From Lactiplantibacillus daoliensis (GTDB taxonomy: Bacteria > Bacillota > Bacilli > Lactobacillales > Lactobacillaceae), in NCBI RefSeq assembly GCF_005405005.1, contig NZ_BJDH01000011.1, forward strand, positions 55,873 through 119,872: a stretch of 64,000 bases of DNA, in the 5' to 3' direction. Shown one piece after another: positions 35,523 to 45,663 of this stretch (its first letter is position 1; each line of letters starts with the position of its first letter). Under the pieces are notes generated by a model. That model searched no databases. It was not told the DNA's origin and saw nothing but the letters and a program-made list of their open reading frames with translations. The position numbers were made by a program, and so were the translations under genes.

Positions 35523-37349
35523 TTAAAATGCGCCACCACCGGAACCACCACCAAAGCCACCCGAGCTACCGCCTGAGAAACCACCGGAACCGCCAGATGG
35601 TGAACTGGCATTGCTAGAAGCATCCAACGCACTCGAGAAACTATTGCTCAATGACCCTGACAGATCAAAATCAAGTCCATCGTTAGCGAAGAAGATTGGA
35701 TAGTAAATACCAATTCCAGCGGCCAATGCCGCAGTGCCAAAGTCGACCGCTAACTTATTGGCGACTTTTCCGGCTAAGCCAAACGCTGCCGCATAGGGTA
35801 GAATCTGTTCCCAAAGGACTAAGTCACCTATTTCGGCGGTATTAAAATGACCGATATCCTTTAACATTTGACGGAAGCCATTAATTTGATTGACTAAAGT
35901 CAGCCCTTCGTCAGTGTTAATAGTAATTTTACGGTAATTGGTAATACCAACAATCCAAGTTCCAGCAGCGATAATCAAAGCGACCACACCGGTAATGGTC
36001 GTGACCATTGGGCTAATGAACATGGCCGCGAGAGTTGCCACAATCCCGAGGAGCGTTACTGCCACTCCCATGCCGTTCCAAGTATTACGAATTTTATAGT
36101 TGGTCTTATCTTGATAAGTCGCCACGTCTTGGTCAACCGTGGCTTGCCATTCACCGAACCACTTATTCAGCCGGCCTTTTTTATCCTTTTTACCGAACGC
36201 TTGTAACTGATCCAAACGTAGTTCATCACGAACCGCGATTTTATCAAAACAATGTGCCAAAAACGAATTTGAAATTGGCCCTAGTTTCGTGATTTTAACC
36301 GTGGGCTTCCGCTTACCCGCGATTGGTTCCAAGGTGATCTCTTTCGCCGCCGCGGCTTGTAAAATTTCGGCCGACATCGCTTTCGTATCTGGCGAAGCCG
36401 TCTTCCACAACGATTGCGCCACCGCTGGCCCAACCGTTGGCACTTCAAACCAATGATTGATTGGCGTTGGTTTGACATGTACCTGCGCCGGATGCCGCCG
36501 TAGCCACCAAGCGAAGCCGATGAAGACGCCGAAAAAGATGGCGACGGTTAGGCCATAGATGCCCCATTTGACGATGATTTGTCGTTGCCGTTTTTGATTA
36601 GCCGCGTTGGCTAGTGCGGCTTCTTGTTTTTGAACCGCCGCTTTACGTTTCTTCGAACTCTTCCGAGCATTGAATGGCGTTACGTCTGTTGGAAAAAGCA
36701 TGTGACTTTCCACAAACGAATTCTCCGGATTACGTGCCAACGTCATGGTTACACGCGCATTTTCTCGATCAACAGTCGTCCGGCCAGCTTGTGGGCCATG
36801 TGTCCAAGCCTGTAAATCACCGACCGGCTTGACTGGTAACTGGATGGTTAACCGGACATTTTCCAAAGGTTGATCCCAGCCAGTCCCAATAATTTTCCAG
36901 TTCAATTCAGCGGTATCTTGATAATTCGTCACCAAGCCTAATAGCCGATAACGGTAAGTCACGCGTAGTTCATCGCCGTCGCTGACCGATCGATAAAGTT
37001 TGACCTGAAATTGTTTTTTAGTTTGCGTTAATTTGTACGTGTTATTGGCACCAGTGTCTGCGGCGCGTACCGTTTCCGTCATGCCACTATTAAGTCGAGT
37101 GGTTGCACCTTGAAATTGGGCGCCCTGAATCCCGCGCAAGTCTTGCTTATTAAATACCCCGTGATAGTCATCATCGAAGCGATAAGTCATTGCCTGAGTG
37201 ACTTCCGCACTGCCGTCTTTTTGGACATCAACGTGCACGTCGTAATCACTGATTTTATAATCCGCGTGAGCCGTTAGCGGCTGCCAGCTGAGTGTGACGA
37301 CTGCTAAGAAAACACTCGCAATGATCGTCCACCAAAGTCGTTGTTTCAT
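35523..37349 (-). CDS. DUF2207-domain membrane protein
   Basis: A 608-residue protein with a signal peptide (to about residue 29, AHA). The DUF2207 extracytoplasmic domain follows (YDVHVDVQKDGSAEVTQAMTY, FNKQDLRGIQGAQF and AELNWKIIGTGWDQPLENV). A membrane helix (about 265-285) leads to a cytoplasmic region with LAHCFDKIA, then two more helices (about 425-470). It ends in a Gly/Ser-rich tail finishing GGGSGGGAF. This is the normal order for the family, including the Gly-rich end that is thought to be exported or flexible. The function is not known. The start is well supported by GAGGGGTGG. It is a single-gene unit. Confidence 0.85.
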   Translation of the reverse strand: MKQRLWWTIIASVFLAVVTLSWQPLTAHADYKISDYDVHVDVQKDGSAEVTQAMTYRFDDDYHGVFNKQDLRGIQGAQFQGATTRLNSGMTETVRAADTGANNTYKLTQTKKQFQVKLYRSVSDGDELRVTYRYRLLGLVTNYQDTAELNWKIIGTGWDQPLENVRLTIQLPVKPVGDLQAWTHGPQAGRTTVDRENARVTMTLARNPENSFVESHMLFPTDVTPFNARKSSKKRKAAVQKQEAALANAANQKRQRQIIVKWGIYGLTVAIFFGVFIGFAWWLRRHPAQVHVKPTPINHWFEVPTVGPAVAQSLWKTASPDTKAMSAEILQAAAAKEITLEPIAGKRKPTVKITKLGPISNSFLAHCFDKIAVRDELRLDQLQAFGKKDKKGRLNKWFGEWQATVDQDVATYQDKTNYKIRNTWNGMGVAVTLLGIVATLAAMFISPMVTTITGVVALIIAAGTWIVGITNYRKITINTDEGLTLVNQINGFRQMLKDIGHFNTAEIGDLVLWEQILPYAAAFGLAGKVANKLAVDFGTAALAAGIGIYYPIFFANDGLDFDLSGSLSNSFSSALDASSNASSPSGGSGGFSGGSSGGFGGGSGGGAF

Positions 37350-37571
37350 ATGCCACCCCTCGTTTCCCTGATTTAGCTTAATTTTACCATACCAATTATG
37401 AGTGACCTAATCTTACGATAAGAGCGTTGTGCCCCGTTCGGTAACTGCACAATCTGACGCATATCGGTAATCTGATTGACTTTCAGCCATCAGATTAGAA
37501 TTAGATTTGAAATTAATGAGAACAAAGCGTATTTTTAGCACTATCCTAATAAAAGGTGGGTGGCAATAATC

Positions 37572-38492
37572 ATGCGTAACGTTACACGAATTTTAACTCT
37601 CAAAAATGGCTATCACATTTGGACCCATACCAATAACCTTGGTGGCAAGACCAAATTACTCTGTCTCCATGGTGGCCCCGGTGACACTCATGAAGTCTTT
37701 GAACGTTTCGGTCCCGAACTGGCGGATCTAGACATTGAGGTCACAATGTATGACCAACTCGGTTCTTGGTACTCGGATACGCCCGACTGGGATGACCCGG
37801 CCGTTAAAGCAGAATACCTCACTGAAGATTACTACCTCAGCGAAGTCAACGAAATCCGTCAGTTACTCGGCTACGACCACTATTTTTTAGCGGGACACTC
37901 CTGGGGTGGTATGTTGGCCATGTCATACGCCGCCCTACATCAGGCCCAACTCGAGGGCTTGATCATCATCAGTATGGTCGACAATATTCCAGACTACGTC
38001 GAGCACATCAAAGCTATCCGTGCCGCCGAATTTTCACCCGCGGAGAATGCTTTTATGCTGGATATTGAGCGCCGCGGGCAGTGGTCCAATCCACATTATC
38101 GGAAAATGATTACACAACTCTATCATGACTATATCAATCGACGACAACCAGCGATGATGTCACACAACGTCGATATTCAATCCAAACCAGTTTATAACCA
38201 TTTTCAAGGAGATAACGAATTCGTCGTCGAGGGTGATCTCGGTAAATGGGACTTTTCTAATCAGCTCAAAACGATTCAACTCCCGACATTACTCTCATTT
38301 GCAGATCATGAAACCATGCCGCTAGCAACTGCGCAACGCATGCAACGTGACATGCCAAATGCCCAGCTGGTTGTGACCCCCGATAGTGGTCACAATCATA
38401 TGGTCGATAATCCCGCCGTTTTCTTCACTAATTTAAAGAATTACTTCTTAGATTTACGTCATGGCACGTTTAATCAATCAAAAGAGGGATAG
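37572..38492 (+). CDS. Prolyl aminopeptidase family hydrolase (S33, PIP-type)
   Basis: About 306 residues of the alpha/beta hydrolase fold. LLCLHGGPGDTHEVFE contains the HGGPG oxyanion motif diagnostic of proline iminopeptidases. The nucleophile is in FLAGHSWGGMLAMSY, the acid in LLSFADHET and the catalytic His in SGHNHMVDNP. These enzymes release N-terminal proline or other residues from short peptides. I start at ATG 37572, eleven bases after AAAAGGTGGG; GTG 37560 overlaps that ribosome binding site. The amino-acid permease gene follows after three bases, so peptide degradation and amino-acid transport are probably linked. Confidence 0.87.
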   Translation: MRNVTRILTLKNGYHIWTHTNNLGGKTKLLCLHGGPGDTHEVFERFGPELADLDIEVTMYDQLGSWYSDTPDWDDPAVKAEYLTEDYYLSEVNEIRQLLGYDHYFLAGHSWGGMLAMSYAALHQAQLEGLIIISMVDNIPDYVEHIKAIRAAEFSPAENAFMLDIERRGQWSNPHYRKMITQLYHDYINRRQPAMMSHNVDIQSKPVYNHFQGDNEFVVEGDLGKWDFSNQLKTIQLPTLLSFADHETMPLATAQRMQRDMPNAQLVVTPDSGHNHMVDNPAVFFTNLKNYFLDLRHGTFNQSKEG

Positions 38493-38495
38493 CTT

Positions 38496-39863
38496 ATGGC
38501 AGTTAATCACGTTCCAAGCAACCACGTCGCGCAACTAAGCGACTTTGGTTATAAACAAGAGCTTGACCGGACCTTATCAGTCAAAGATTTAGTTATTTAT
38601 GGGTTGATTTTTATGGTACCCATCGCACCCATGGGGATTTATGGCTCCGTCATTTCCGCTTCTCGTGGGATGATCGCCCTCACCTATGCCATTGGGATGG
38701 TTGCCATGTTTTTCACGGCTCTCAGCTATGGTCAACTCTCACGCGCCTTTCCAATTGCTGGTTCCGTCTACGCTTATGCTAAGCTCGGCATTAACAAAAC
38801 GATTGGCTTTTTATCTGGTTGGATGATTATTCTGGATTACATTTTTGTGCCTGCCCTCTTATATATTATCTCTGCCAATTCGTTGAAATCATTGTTACCC
38901 GCAGTACCAACTTGGATTTGGCTGGTCGTTTTCATCACGATCAACACCCTGATCAATGTGCGTGGGATTGAGTTCACCGCCATCACTAACCGCATCTTCT
39001 TAATCGGTGAACTGATCGTCCTCGCCTTCTTCGTCATCATGGGAGTCTATGGCTTAATGCACGGCGTCGGTAATGGCTTCACGATGAAGCCTTTCTATGA
39101 TGCCAAGCAGTTCAACTTAAACTTTGTCATGACCGCGACCTCCGTTGCCGTCTTGAGCTTCCTGGGCTTTGACGGCATCAGCACCTTGGCCGAAGAAACA
39201 ACCGGTGGCAACAAAACCGTTGGTCAAGGGATCATGTGGTCGCTACTGATCGTCGGCGTGCTCTTCATCGTTCAAACCTATTTGGCTGCTTTAATCGTGC
39301 CAAACTGGCAGTCATTTGGTGATTTGAACACCGCCTTCTACGTGGTTGCTAGCAAGGTTGGCGGACCATTCTTAATGTACCTGACCACGATTGCGACCAT
39401 CTTGTCGTGGGGCTTCGCGAACGCTTTAGCCGCCCAGGCAGCGATTTCTAGAATTTTATTCGGAATGTCACGGGATCACAATTTGCCAAAAGTTTTAGCC
39501 AAAGTCCATCCTAAATATAAAACGCCCTATGTCAGCACCCTGTTAGTGTCGGTAATCTCACTCATTGTTGGTTTAATCTTCATGAATAACAGTGGCGTGC
39601 TGTCCGAAATTGTCAACTGTGGCGCGTTGACAGCCTTCTTGATTATCCACGTAGCCGTTGTTAACCACTTCCTGATTAAGGAACATTCACACGACTACTG
39701 GCACCATCTGATCGTGCCGATTATCGGGTTCGCCGTCATTCTCTTTGTCATGATTAATTTGAACATTTTGGCCAAGGAGATCGGCGCCGCTTGGTTAGTC
39801 ATTGGCCTTGTGTACTACGGAATCTTACGCCTGACACAGCGCAATACTGAAATGGATTTATAA
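38496..39863 (+). CDS. APC-superfamily amino acid permease
   Basis: A 455-residue permease with about 12 helices. Helix 1 contains MVPIAPMGIYGSVISASRGM, corresponding to the unwound substrate-binding segment of the APC fold. FLGFDGISTLAEETTGGNKTVGQGI is the conserved helix 6-7 region, and RILFGMSRDHNLPKVLAKVHPKYKTPYVS the cytoplasmic loop 8-9. It probably imports or exchanges an amino acid; which one is not shown. It is the second gene of an operon with the peptidase, three bases apart, with GAGGG before the ATG. A strong terminator follows. Confidence 0.87.
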   Translation: MAVNHVPSNHVAQLSDFGYKQELDRTLSVKDLVIYGLIFMVPIAPMGIYGSVISASRGMIALTYAIGMVAMFFTALSYGQLSRAFPIAGSVYAYAKLGINKTIGFLSGWMIILDYIFVPALLYIISANSLKSLLPAVPTWIWLVVFITINTLINVRGIEFTAITNRIFLIGELIVLAFFVIMGVYGLMHGVGNGFTMKPFYDAKQFNLNFVMTATSVAVLSFLGFDGISTLAEETTGGNKTVGQGIMWSLLIVGVLFIVQTYLAALIVPNWQSFGDLNTAFYVVASKVGGPFLMYLTTIATILSWGFANALAAQAAISRILFGMSRDHNLPKVLAKVHPKYKTPYVSTLLVSVISLIVGLIFMNNSGVLSEIVNCGALTAFLIIHVAVVNHFLIKEHSHDYWHHLIVPIIGFAVILFVMINLNILAKEIGAAWLVIGLVYYGILRLTQRNTEMDL

Positions 39864-39866
39864 TTT

Positions 39867-39908
39867 AAAAAACCGGTTGATTGCTTAAAAACAATCAGCT
39901 GTTTTTTT
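39867..39908 (+). terminator. Terminator of the peptidase-permease operon
   Basis: Stem AACCGGTTGATTG/CAATCAGCTGTT followed by seven T. Confidence 0.8.
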
Positions 39909-39979
39909 GCGTAACTAGTCTATGTAACGCTTCAATAATCGGGTGACTTAAAATGCAAGTTTCAAAAGCCTTTCAATTG

Positions 39980-39998
39980 CGTACGTCAAACGCGTACG
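39980..39998. promoter_or_regulatory. Candidate YefM/YoeB operator: two CGTACG cores
   Basis: Two palindromic CGTACG cores with centres 13 bases apart (39980-39985, 39993-39998), inside a wider CAATT...AATTG symmetry. The E. coli yefM-yoeB operator carries two TGTACA-core palindromes with similar spacing, so the arrangement fits autoregulation by the complex. They lie 39 bases before the antitoxin start. Confidence 0.55.
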
Positions 39999-40036
39999 TT
40001 AAAATTGAATCATTAAAACTAACGGAGGTCCAAATA

Positions 40037-40297
40037 ATGCAAGAAACCTTTACACCAACTAGCGCTCGTAAAGATCTTTATCAGATTTTAAAGCACGTTG
40101 CGACTGACCACCAACCAGTTACCATCCAGCAAAAAGACGAATCGCTGGATACCGTTATCCTCAGCAAAAGTGATTATGACGCCTTACAAGAAACACTATA
40201 TTTAGCCAGTACCGGAACACTTGCTAAGATTGCCGAGCGTGAACAAGACCATTCTGGCTTTACAAATGTTGATGACATCGACTGGGCTAAGCTTTAA
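40037..40297 (+). CDS. Antitoxin, Phd/YefM family
   Basis: An 86-residue antitoxin. The N-terminal DNA-binding part is TSARKDLYQILKHVATDHQPVTIQ, and ILSKSDYDALQETLYL is the conserved YefM helix; the acidic C-terminus (NVDDIDWAKL) would wrap the toxin. The start is at 40037 behind CGGAGG; the 28-codon upstream extension of the frame runs through the operator region and is not translated in my reading. The stop overlaps the toxin start (TAATG), so antitoxin and toxin are coupled. Operator-like cores lie just upstream. Confidence 0.87.
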   Translation: MQETFTPTSARKDLYQILKHVATDHQPVTIQQKDESLDTVILSKSDYDALQETLYLASTGTLAKIAEREQDHSGFTNVDDIDWAKL

Positions 40298-40557
40298 TGT
40301 ATACAGTCATTTTGAAAAACTCAGTCAAACATGATTTAAGAAAAATCAAGCAATCCCAATTAGTTGCCAATTTTGAAGCAGTCGTTGATCAATTGAAGCG
40401 TGATCCTTACTTTCCGAACCAAAGTCTAGAAAAACTAACCCCACCAGCATCAGGAAAGTATTCACGTCGACTTAATATCCATCACAGAGTTGTTTACACA
40501 ATTGATGCCCAAAACAGAATTGTGACCATTTACGCTGCCTGGAGTCACGATAATTAA
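40297..40557 (+). CDS. Toxin, Txe/YoeB family mRNA interferase
   Basis: An 86-residue RelE-fold toxin of the Txe/YoeB type. Matching segments are KNSVKHDLRKIKQSQL, NQSLEKLTPPASGKYSRRLN with the catalytic Glu, and IHHRVVYTID with the catalytic Arg. YoeB of E. coli ends in His-Tyr, both in the active site. Here the end is AAWSHDN: the His is kept but the next residue is Asp, and two residues follow, so activity may be weaker or changed. YoeB cuts mRNA at the ribosomal A site. It is coupled to the antitoxin by a TAATG overlap. Confidence 0.85.
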   Translation: MYTVILKNSVKHDLRKIKQSQLVANFEAVVDQLKRDPYFPNQSLEKLTPPASGKYSRRLNIHHRVVYTIDAQNRIVTIYAAWSHDN

Positions 40558-40643
40558 TCGTATCGTTCGACCTTCAAACGAACCGTATTTCTTTTTCAAA
40601 CAACTTATTACTTAATCACTTCACTTTAATTGACGCCCCTCAT

Positions 40644-40661
40644 CTTAGTCGCTACGCTAAG
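40644..40661. promoter_or_regulatory. Inverted repeat upstream of the Dyp peroxidase gene
   Basis: CTTAGTCG, three-base centre CTA, CGCTAAG. It lies 28 bases before the start codon, in the position of a repressor site. The regulator is unknown. Confidence 0.35.
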
Positions 40662-40688
40662 ACTATCAATCATATTGGAGGAGATTTT

Positions 40689-41645
40689 ATGCCAATCGCA
40701 CCAAGCCACGCGCAAGATGTCTGGAAAGATGTCGGTGAACATGCTCAATTCACTGTTTTGAAATTAACTCGTGATAACCAACAACAAGCCCAGGAAGTGT
40801 TCCAAGAATTTGCCGATCGTTCTCAGGCCATCATTCGTTCCTTACGCATCCGTGATGCTAAACCCGAAAGTGGTTCACAACTCAAAGTCAGTATTGGGAT
40901 CAGTAACGCGGCTTGGGATTATCTCTTTCCCGATGCGCCTAAACCGAAAGAATTAGCCACTTATACGACATTAACCGGGCCAAAGTATGAGATGCCGGCT
41001 TCCGCTGGCGACTTATTCTTCCATATCCGCGCCAGTAATGAAGCCGTCGTTTATGAGTGTCAAACTCAGTTCCGTCGTGTCCTGGCTGACATCACCACCG
41101 TTCTCGACGAGACGAAAGGCTTCCGTTACTTTGAAGGTCGCGCCATCATCGGTTTTATTGATGGCACCGAAGCCCCCGCAGTTGAAGACGCCGCTGACTA
41201 TGCTTTGATTGGCGACGAAGATCCCCAATTTGAAAATGGCTCATACGCCTTCGCTCAAAAATGGCAACACGATATGCCAGTCTGGGATCATTTGCACACC
41301 GAAGAACAAGAAAAAGCCGTTGGTCGTGAAAAGTTCAGTGACTTTGAACTCGCTGACGAGGACAAATTCAAGAATGCGCATAACGTTGCCTCTAAATTCG
41401 AAGTCGACGGCGTTGAGCAAAAGATCGTACGCATGAACGTGCCGTTTTCAGACCCAGCAGCTGGTCATACTGGGACTTATTTCATTGGCTATGCGCGCCA
41501 CTGGACTGTGACTAAAGGAATGTTGCAAAACATGCTGGATCAAAACGACTTTTTACTCACGTTTTCAACCATTTTATCCGGTCAACTCTTCTTCATCCCA
41601 TCTCGTGATCTGCTCGCCAAGATTGCCGCTGATGACTTTCACTAA
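40689..41645 (+). CDS. Dyp-type heme peroxidase (class B-like)
   Basis: A 318-residue dye-decolourising peroxidase. The GxxDG motif is present as IIGFIDGTEAP with the catalytic Asp at about 158. The proximal heme His is probably the one in FKNAHNVASKF. GHTGTYFIGYARHW and QLFFIPSRDLL close the second ferredoxin-like domain. There is no signal peptide and no Tat motif, so it is cytoplasmic, as in class B. No encapsulin gene or cargo tail is visible, and no heme synthesis genes are present, so heme would have to be taken up. GGAGGAG precedes the ATG. It is a single-gene unit with a strong terminator. Confidence 0.88.
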   Translation: MPIAPSHAQDVWKDVGEHAQFTVLKLTRDNQQQAQEVFQEFADRSQAIIRSLRIRDAKPESGSQLKVSIGISNAAWDYLFPDAPKPKELATYTTLTGPKYEMPASAGDLFFHIRASNEAVVYECQTQFRRVLADITTVLDETKGFRYFEGRAIIGFIDGTEAPAVEDAADYALIGDEDPQFENGSYAFAQKWQHDMPVWDHLHTEEQEKAVGREKFSDFELADEDKFKNAHNVASKFEVDGVEQKIVRMNVPFSDPAAGHTGTYFIGYARHWTVTKGMLQNMLDQNDFLLTFSTILSGQLFFIPSRDLLAKIAADDFH

Positions 41646-41658
41646 AATCAATTAATTT

Positions 41659-41711
41659 AAAAAGGGCCAATCAAATCGTCAGCTAAACTGACGACCTGAT
41701 TGGCCCTTTTT
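41659..41711. terminator. Bidirectional terminator
   Basis: Perfect 15-bp stem AAAAAGGGCCAATCA/TGATTGGCCCTTTTT containing an inner hairpin CGTCAG/CTGACG. It is shared by the Dyp peroxidase and 6-phospho-beta-glucosidase genes. Confidence 0.9.
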
Positions 41712-41717
41712 GACTAA

Positions 41718-44091
<2,374 letters not shown>

Positions 44092-44144
44092 TGTTAAGCT
44101 CTCCTTTTTAAACTAAAATCGCTTGTATTTTCTTGTTTCGTTAT

Positions 44145-44156
44145 AAATCATGATTT
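44145..44156. promoter_or_regulatory. Palindrome upstream of the ROK kinase gene
   Basis: Perfect 12-bp palindrome AAATCATGATTT, about 54 bases before the kinase start. It may be an operator or overlap the promoter. It differs from the palindrome before the LacI-type gene. Confidence 0.35.
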
Positions 44157-44184
44157 GTCCCTGCCACTCTGGTTAACTTACTTT

Positions 44185-44543
44185 GCCGCCTGCCGGTTGG
44201 GACCTAAAATGCTGGAACGCCGCAGGCCATTTTGAAGCCAAAGAACGGTCTTCAAAACTGACCTTGATCTAAGTCCGGACAACCCACCCGAACTTAGATC
44301 AATTTCACGGCTGAGCATTTTTGGCCCCAACCTCTCGGCTAAACTTGAGACTCAAGATCAAGCAAAAACCAATTTATGTCCACTCAGACCTTCCGTCAAG
44401 ACAGCAGTAAAGCCAGCGACGGTCGGTTCAGAATTGGCTCAGTGGTGTCGTTTATCTTAGGTGGTGACTTAAAGCCCGGCTTGTGAGACCGCACTTTGGC
44501 TCACAAACGTGGCCACCACGTTCCAGCCAATTCTGGACCGACC
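44185..44543 (+). repeat. Two-part structured intergenic element, unrelated in sequence to copies A-D
   Basis: About 360 non-coding bases between the LacI and ROK genes fold into two large hairpin modules. Half 1 is closed by GGTTGGGACCTAAAATGCT (44195-44213) with AGCATTTTTGGCCCCAACC (44314-44332), and holds TTTGAAG/CTTCAAA (44231-44256) and GATCTAAGTCCGG/CCGAACTTAGATC (44266-44300). Half 2 is closed by GGTCGGTTCAGAATTGGCT (44421-44439) with AGCCAATTCTGGACCGACC (44525-44543), and holds TTGTGAG/CTCACAA. The order of stems in half 1 is the same as in copies A-D, and the small hairpin sits in the same place, but the bases differ. There is no open frame. Confidence 0.65.
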
Positions 44544-44555
44544 AGAGCGCCAACA

Positions 44556-45551
44556 CTAGCACTGTGCCGTTGAGTCTCTGAGCTTTAATTCACCGGGTAA
44601 AACTTGTTGCTGCCCCCACTGTTTGGTCGTCAACAACCGAATCAATTCGGTCACGGCGAGTTGCGCTTGCTGGGCAATCGGATTGTGAACTGTCGTCAAT
44701 GCCGGCTGGAAATAACTGGCAATTTCAATGTCATCGAAACCGATCACACTATAGTCCGTCGGCACATGTTGTCCCGCAGCTTGAATCGCTTTAATTGCAC
44801 CAATCGCACTCAAGTCATTGCCGGCTAGAAATGCCGTGACCGGCTGCGCAGTGGCCGTCGTTAAATAAGTTTGCATCGCCTCAAAAGAAGCCTTTTCTTC
44901 AAATAATCCCTTCAAAACAACCATATCTTCCAAATTTAACCCGGCTGCCAAAATTGCCTGTTGAAATCCCGAAAAGCGTTCGTGGTTATCACGGTTGTTG
45001 TCATAACCGGCCAAATAGCCCAGTCGCCGGTGCCCCAATTTGAGCAAATACTGCGTGGCTAAATAACTTTCATTAAACGAATCAAAGACAATACTGCTGA
45101 GCCGCTCACCAGACACCGGTCGATCCAACATGACAGCGGGGATTCCTTGACCGGCTAGATGTTCTAAATCGCGATCGTCGACCCGATGATCAAAAATAAT
45201 CGCCCCGTCACAGGTGTTTCCCAACAATGCGTTCATCAACGCGGTGTGATTATTAGCGAGTGTCACACTGAGTCCATAGTGTTTAGCCGCCACCGCTTGC
45301 GAAATTGTTTCAATCAATTGATAAAAATACGGTCCGGCAACACTATCCGTGAAGACGCCAATCGTATTTGTCTGCCCTGAACGTAACTGTTTTCCCATCA
45401 AGTTAGGCGAATAGTTCAAATGATGGGCCGCTTTTAAAATTCGAGCCTTAGTCTGTGGCTTAACGACATTGACCCCGTTTAACGCGTTCGAGACCGTCGA
45501 AATTGAGACTTTGGCTAACTGCGCCACATCCTTAATTGTTGCTTTTTTCAA
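44556..45551 (-). CDS. LacI/GalR-family transcriptional regulator
   Basis: About 331 residues. The helix-turn-helix ATIKDVAQLAKVSISTVSNA and hinge helix (AHHLNYSPNLMGKQLRSGQ) are typical, followed by a periplasmic-binding-protein-like domain (NTIGVFTDSVAGPYFYQLI, ITAFLAGNDLSAIGAIKAI and YSVIGFDDIEIASYFQPALT). The start is TTG 45551, six bases after AAGGTGA; the 28-codon upstream frame would cover the operator. A perfect palindrome at 45566-45581 suggests autoregulation. It probably controls the kinase/glucosidase genes downstream on the same strand and perhaps the MFS/phosphodiesterase pair upstream. Confidence 0.88.
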   Translation of the reverse strand: MKKATIKDVAQLAKVSISTVSNALNGVNVVKPQTKARILKAAHHLNYSPNLMGKQLRSGQTNTIGVFTDSVAGPYFYQLIETISQAVAAKHYGLSVTLANNHTALMNALLGNTCDGAIIFDHRVDDRDLEHLAGQGIPAVMLDRPVSGERLSSIVFDSFNESYLATQYLLKLGHRRLGYLAGYDNNRDNHERFSGFQQAILAAGLNLEDMVVLKGLFEEKASFEAMQTYLTTATAQPVTAFLAGNDLSAIGAIKAIQAAGQHVPTDYSVIGFDDIEIASYFQPALTTVHNPIAQQAQLAVTELIRLLTTKQWGQQQVLPGELKLRDSTAQC

Positions 45552-45565
45552 ATTAATCACCTTAA

Positions 45566-45581
45566 ATAAAAACGTTTTTAT
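45566..45581. promoter_or_regulatory. LacI-type operator
   Basis: Perfect 16-bp palindrome ATAAAAACGTTTTTAT with the central CG typical of LacI-family sites, 15 bases before the regulator's TTG start. Confidence 0.65.
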
Positions 45582-45624
45582 AACTATCATTGTATCCGGT
45601 TCCATTACCAAATACAAGAACACA

Positions 45625-45660
45625 AAAAACGTCATTTCAACAATTTGCCGAAATGACGCT
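45625..45660 (-). terminator. Terminator of the MFS/phosphodiesterase operon
   Basis: Stem GCGTCATTTC/GAAATGACGT around an 11-base loop, then TTTTTTGTG on the minus strand. It lies directly after the MFS stop codon. Confidence 0.8.
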
Positions 45661-45663
45661 TGC

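Noticed and set aside
39953..40036. 28-codon N-terminal extension of the antitoxin frame
   Set aside because: It covers the operator palindromes and has no ribosome binding site, whereas the internal ATG has CGGAGG.
40689..41645. Dyp peroxidase considered as encapsulin cargo
   Set aside because: No encapsulin gene nearby and no C-terminal cargo-loading tail after the peroxidase domain.
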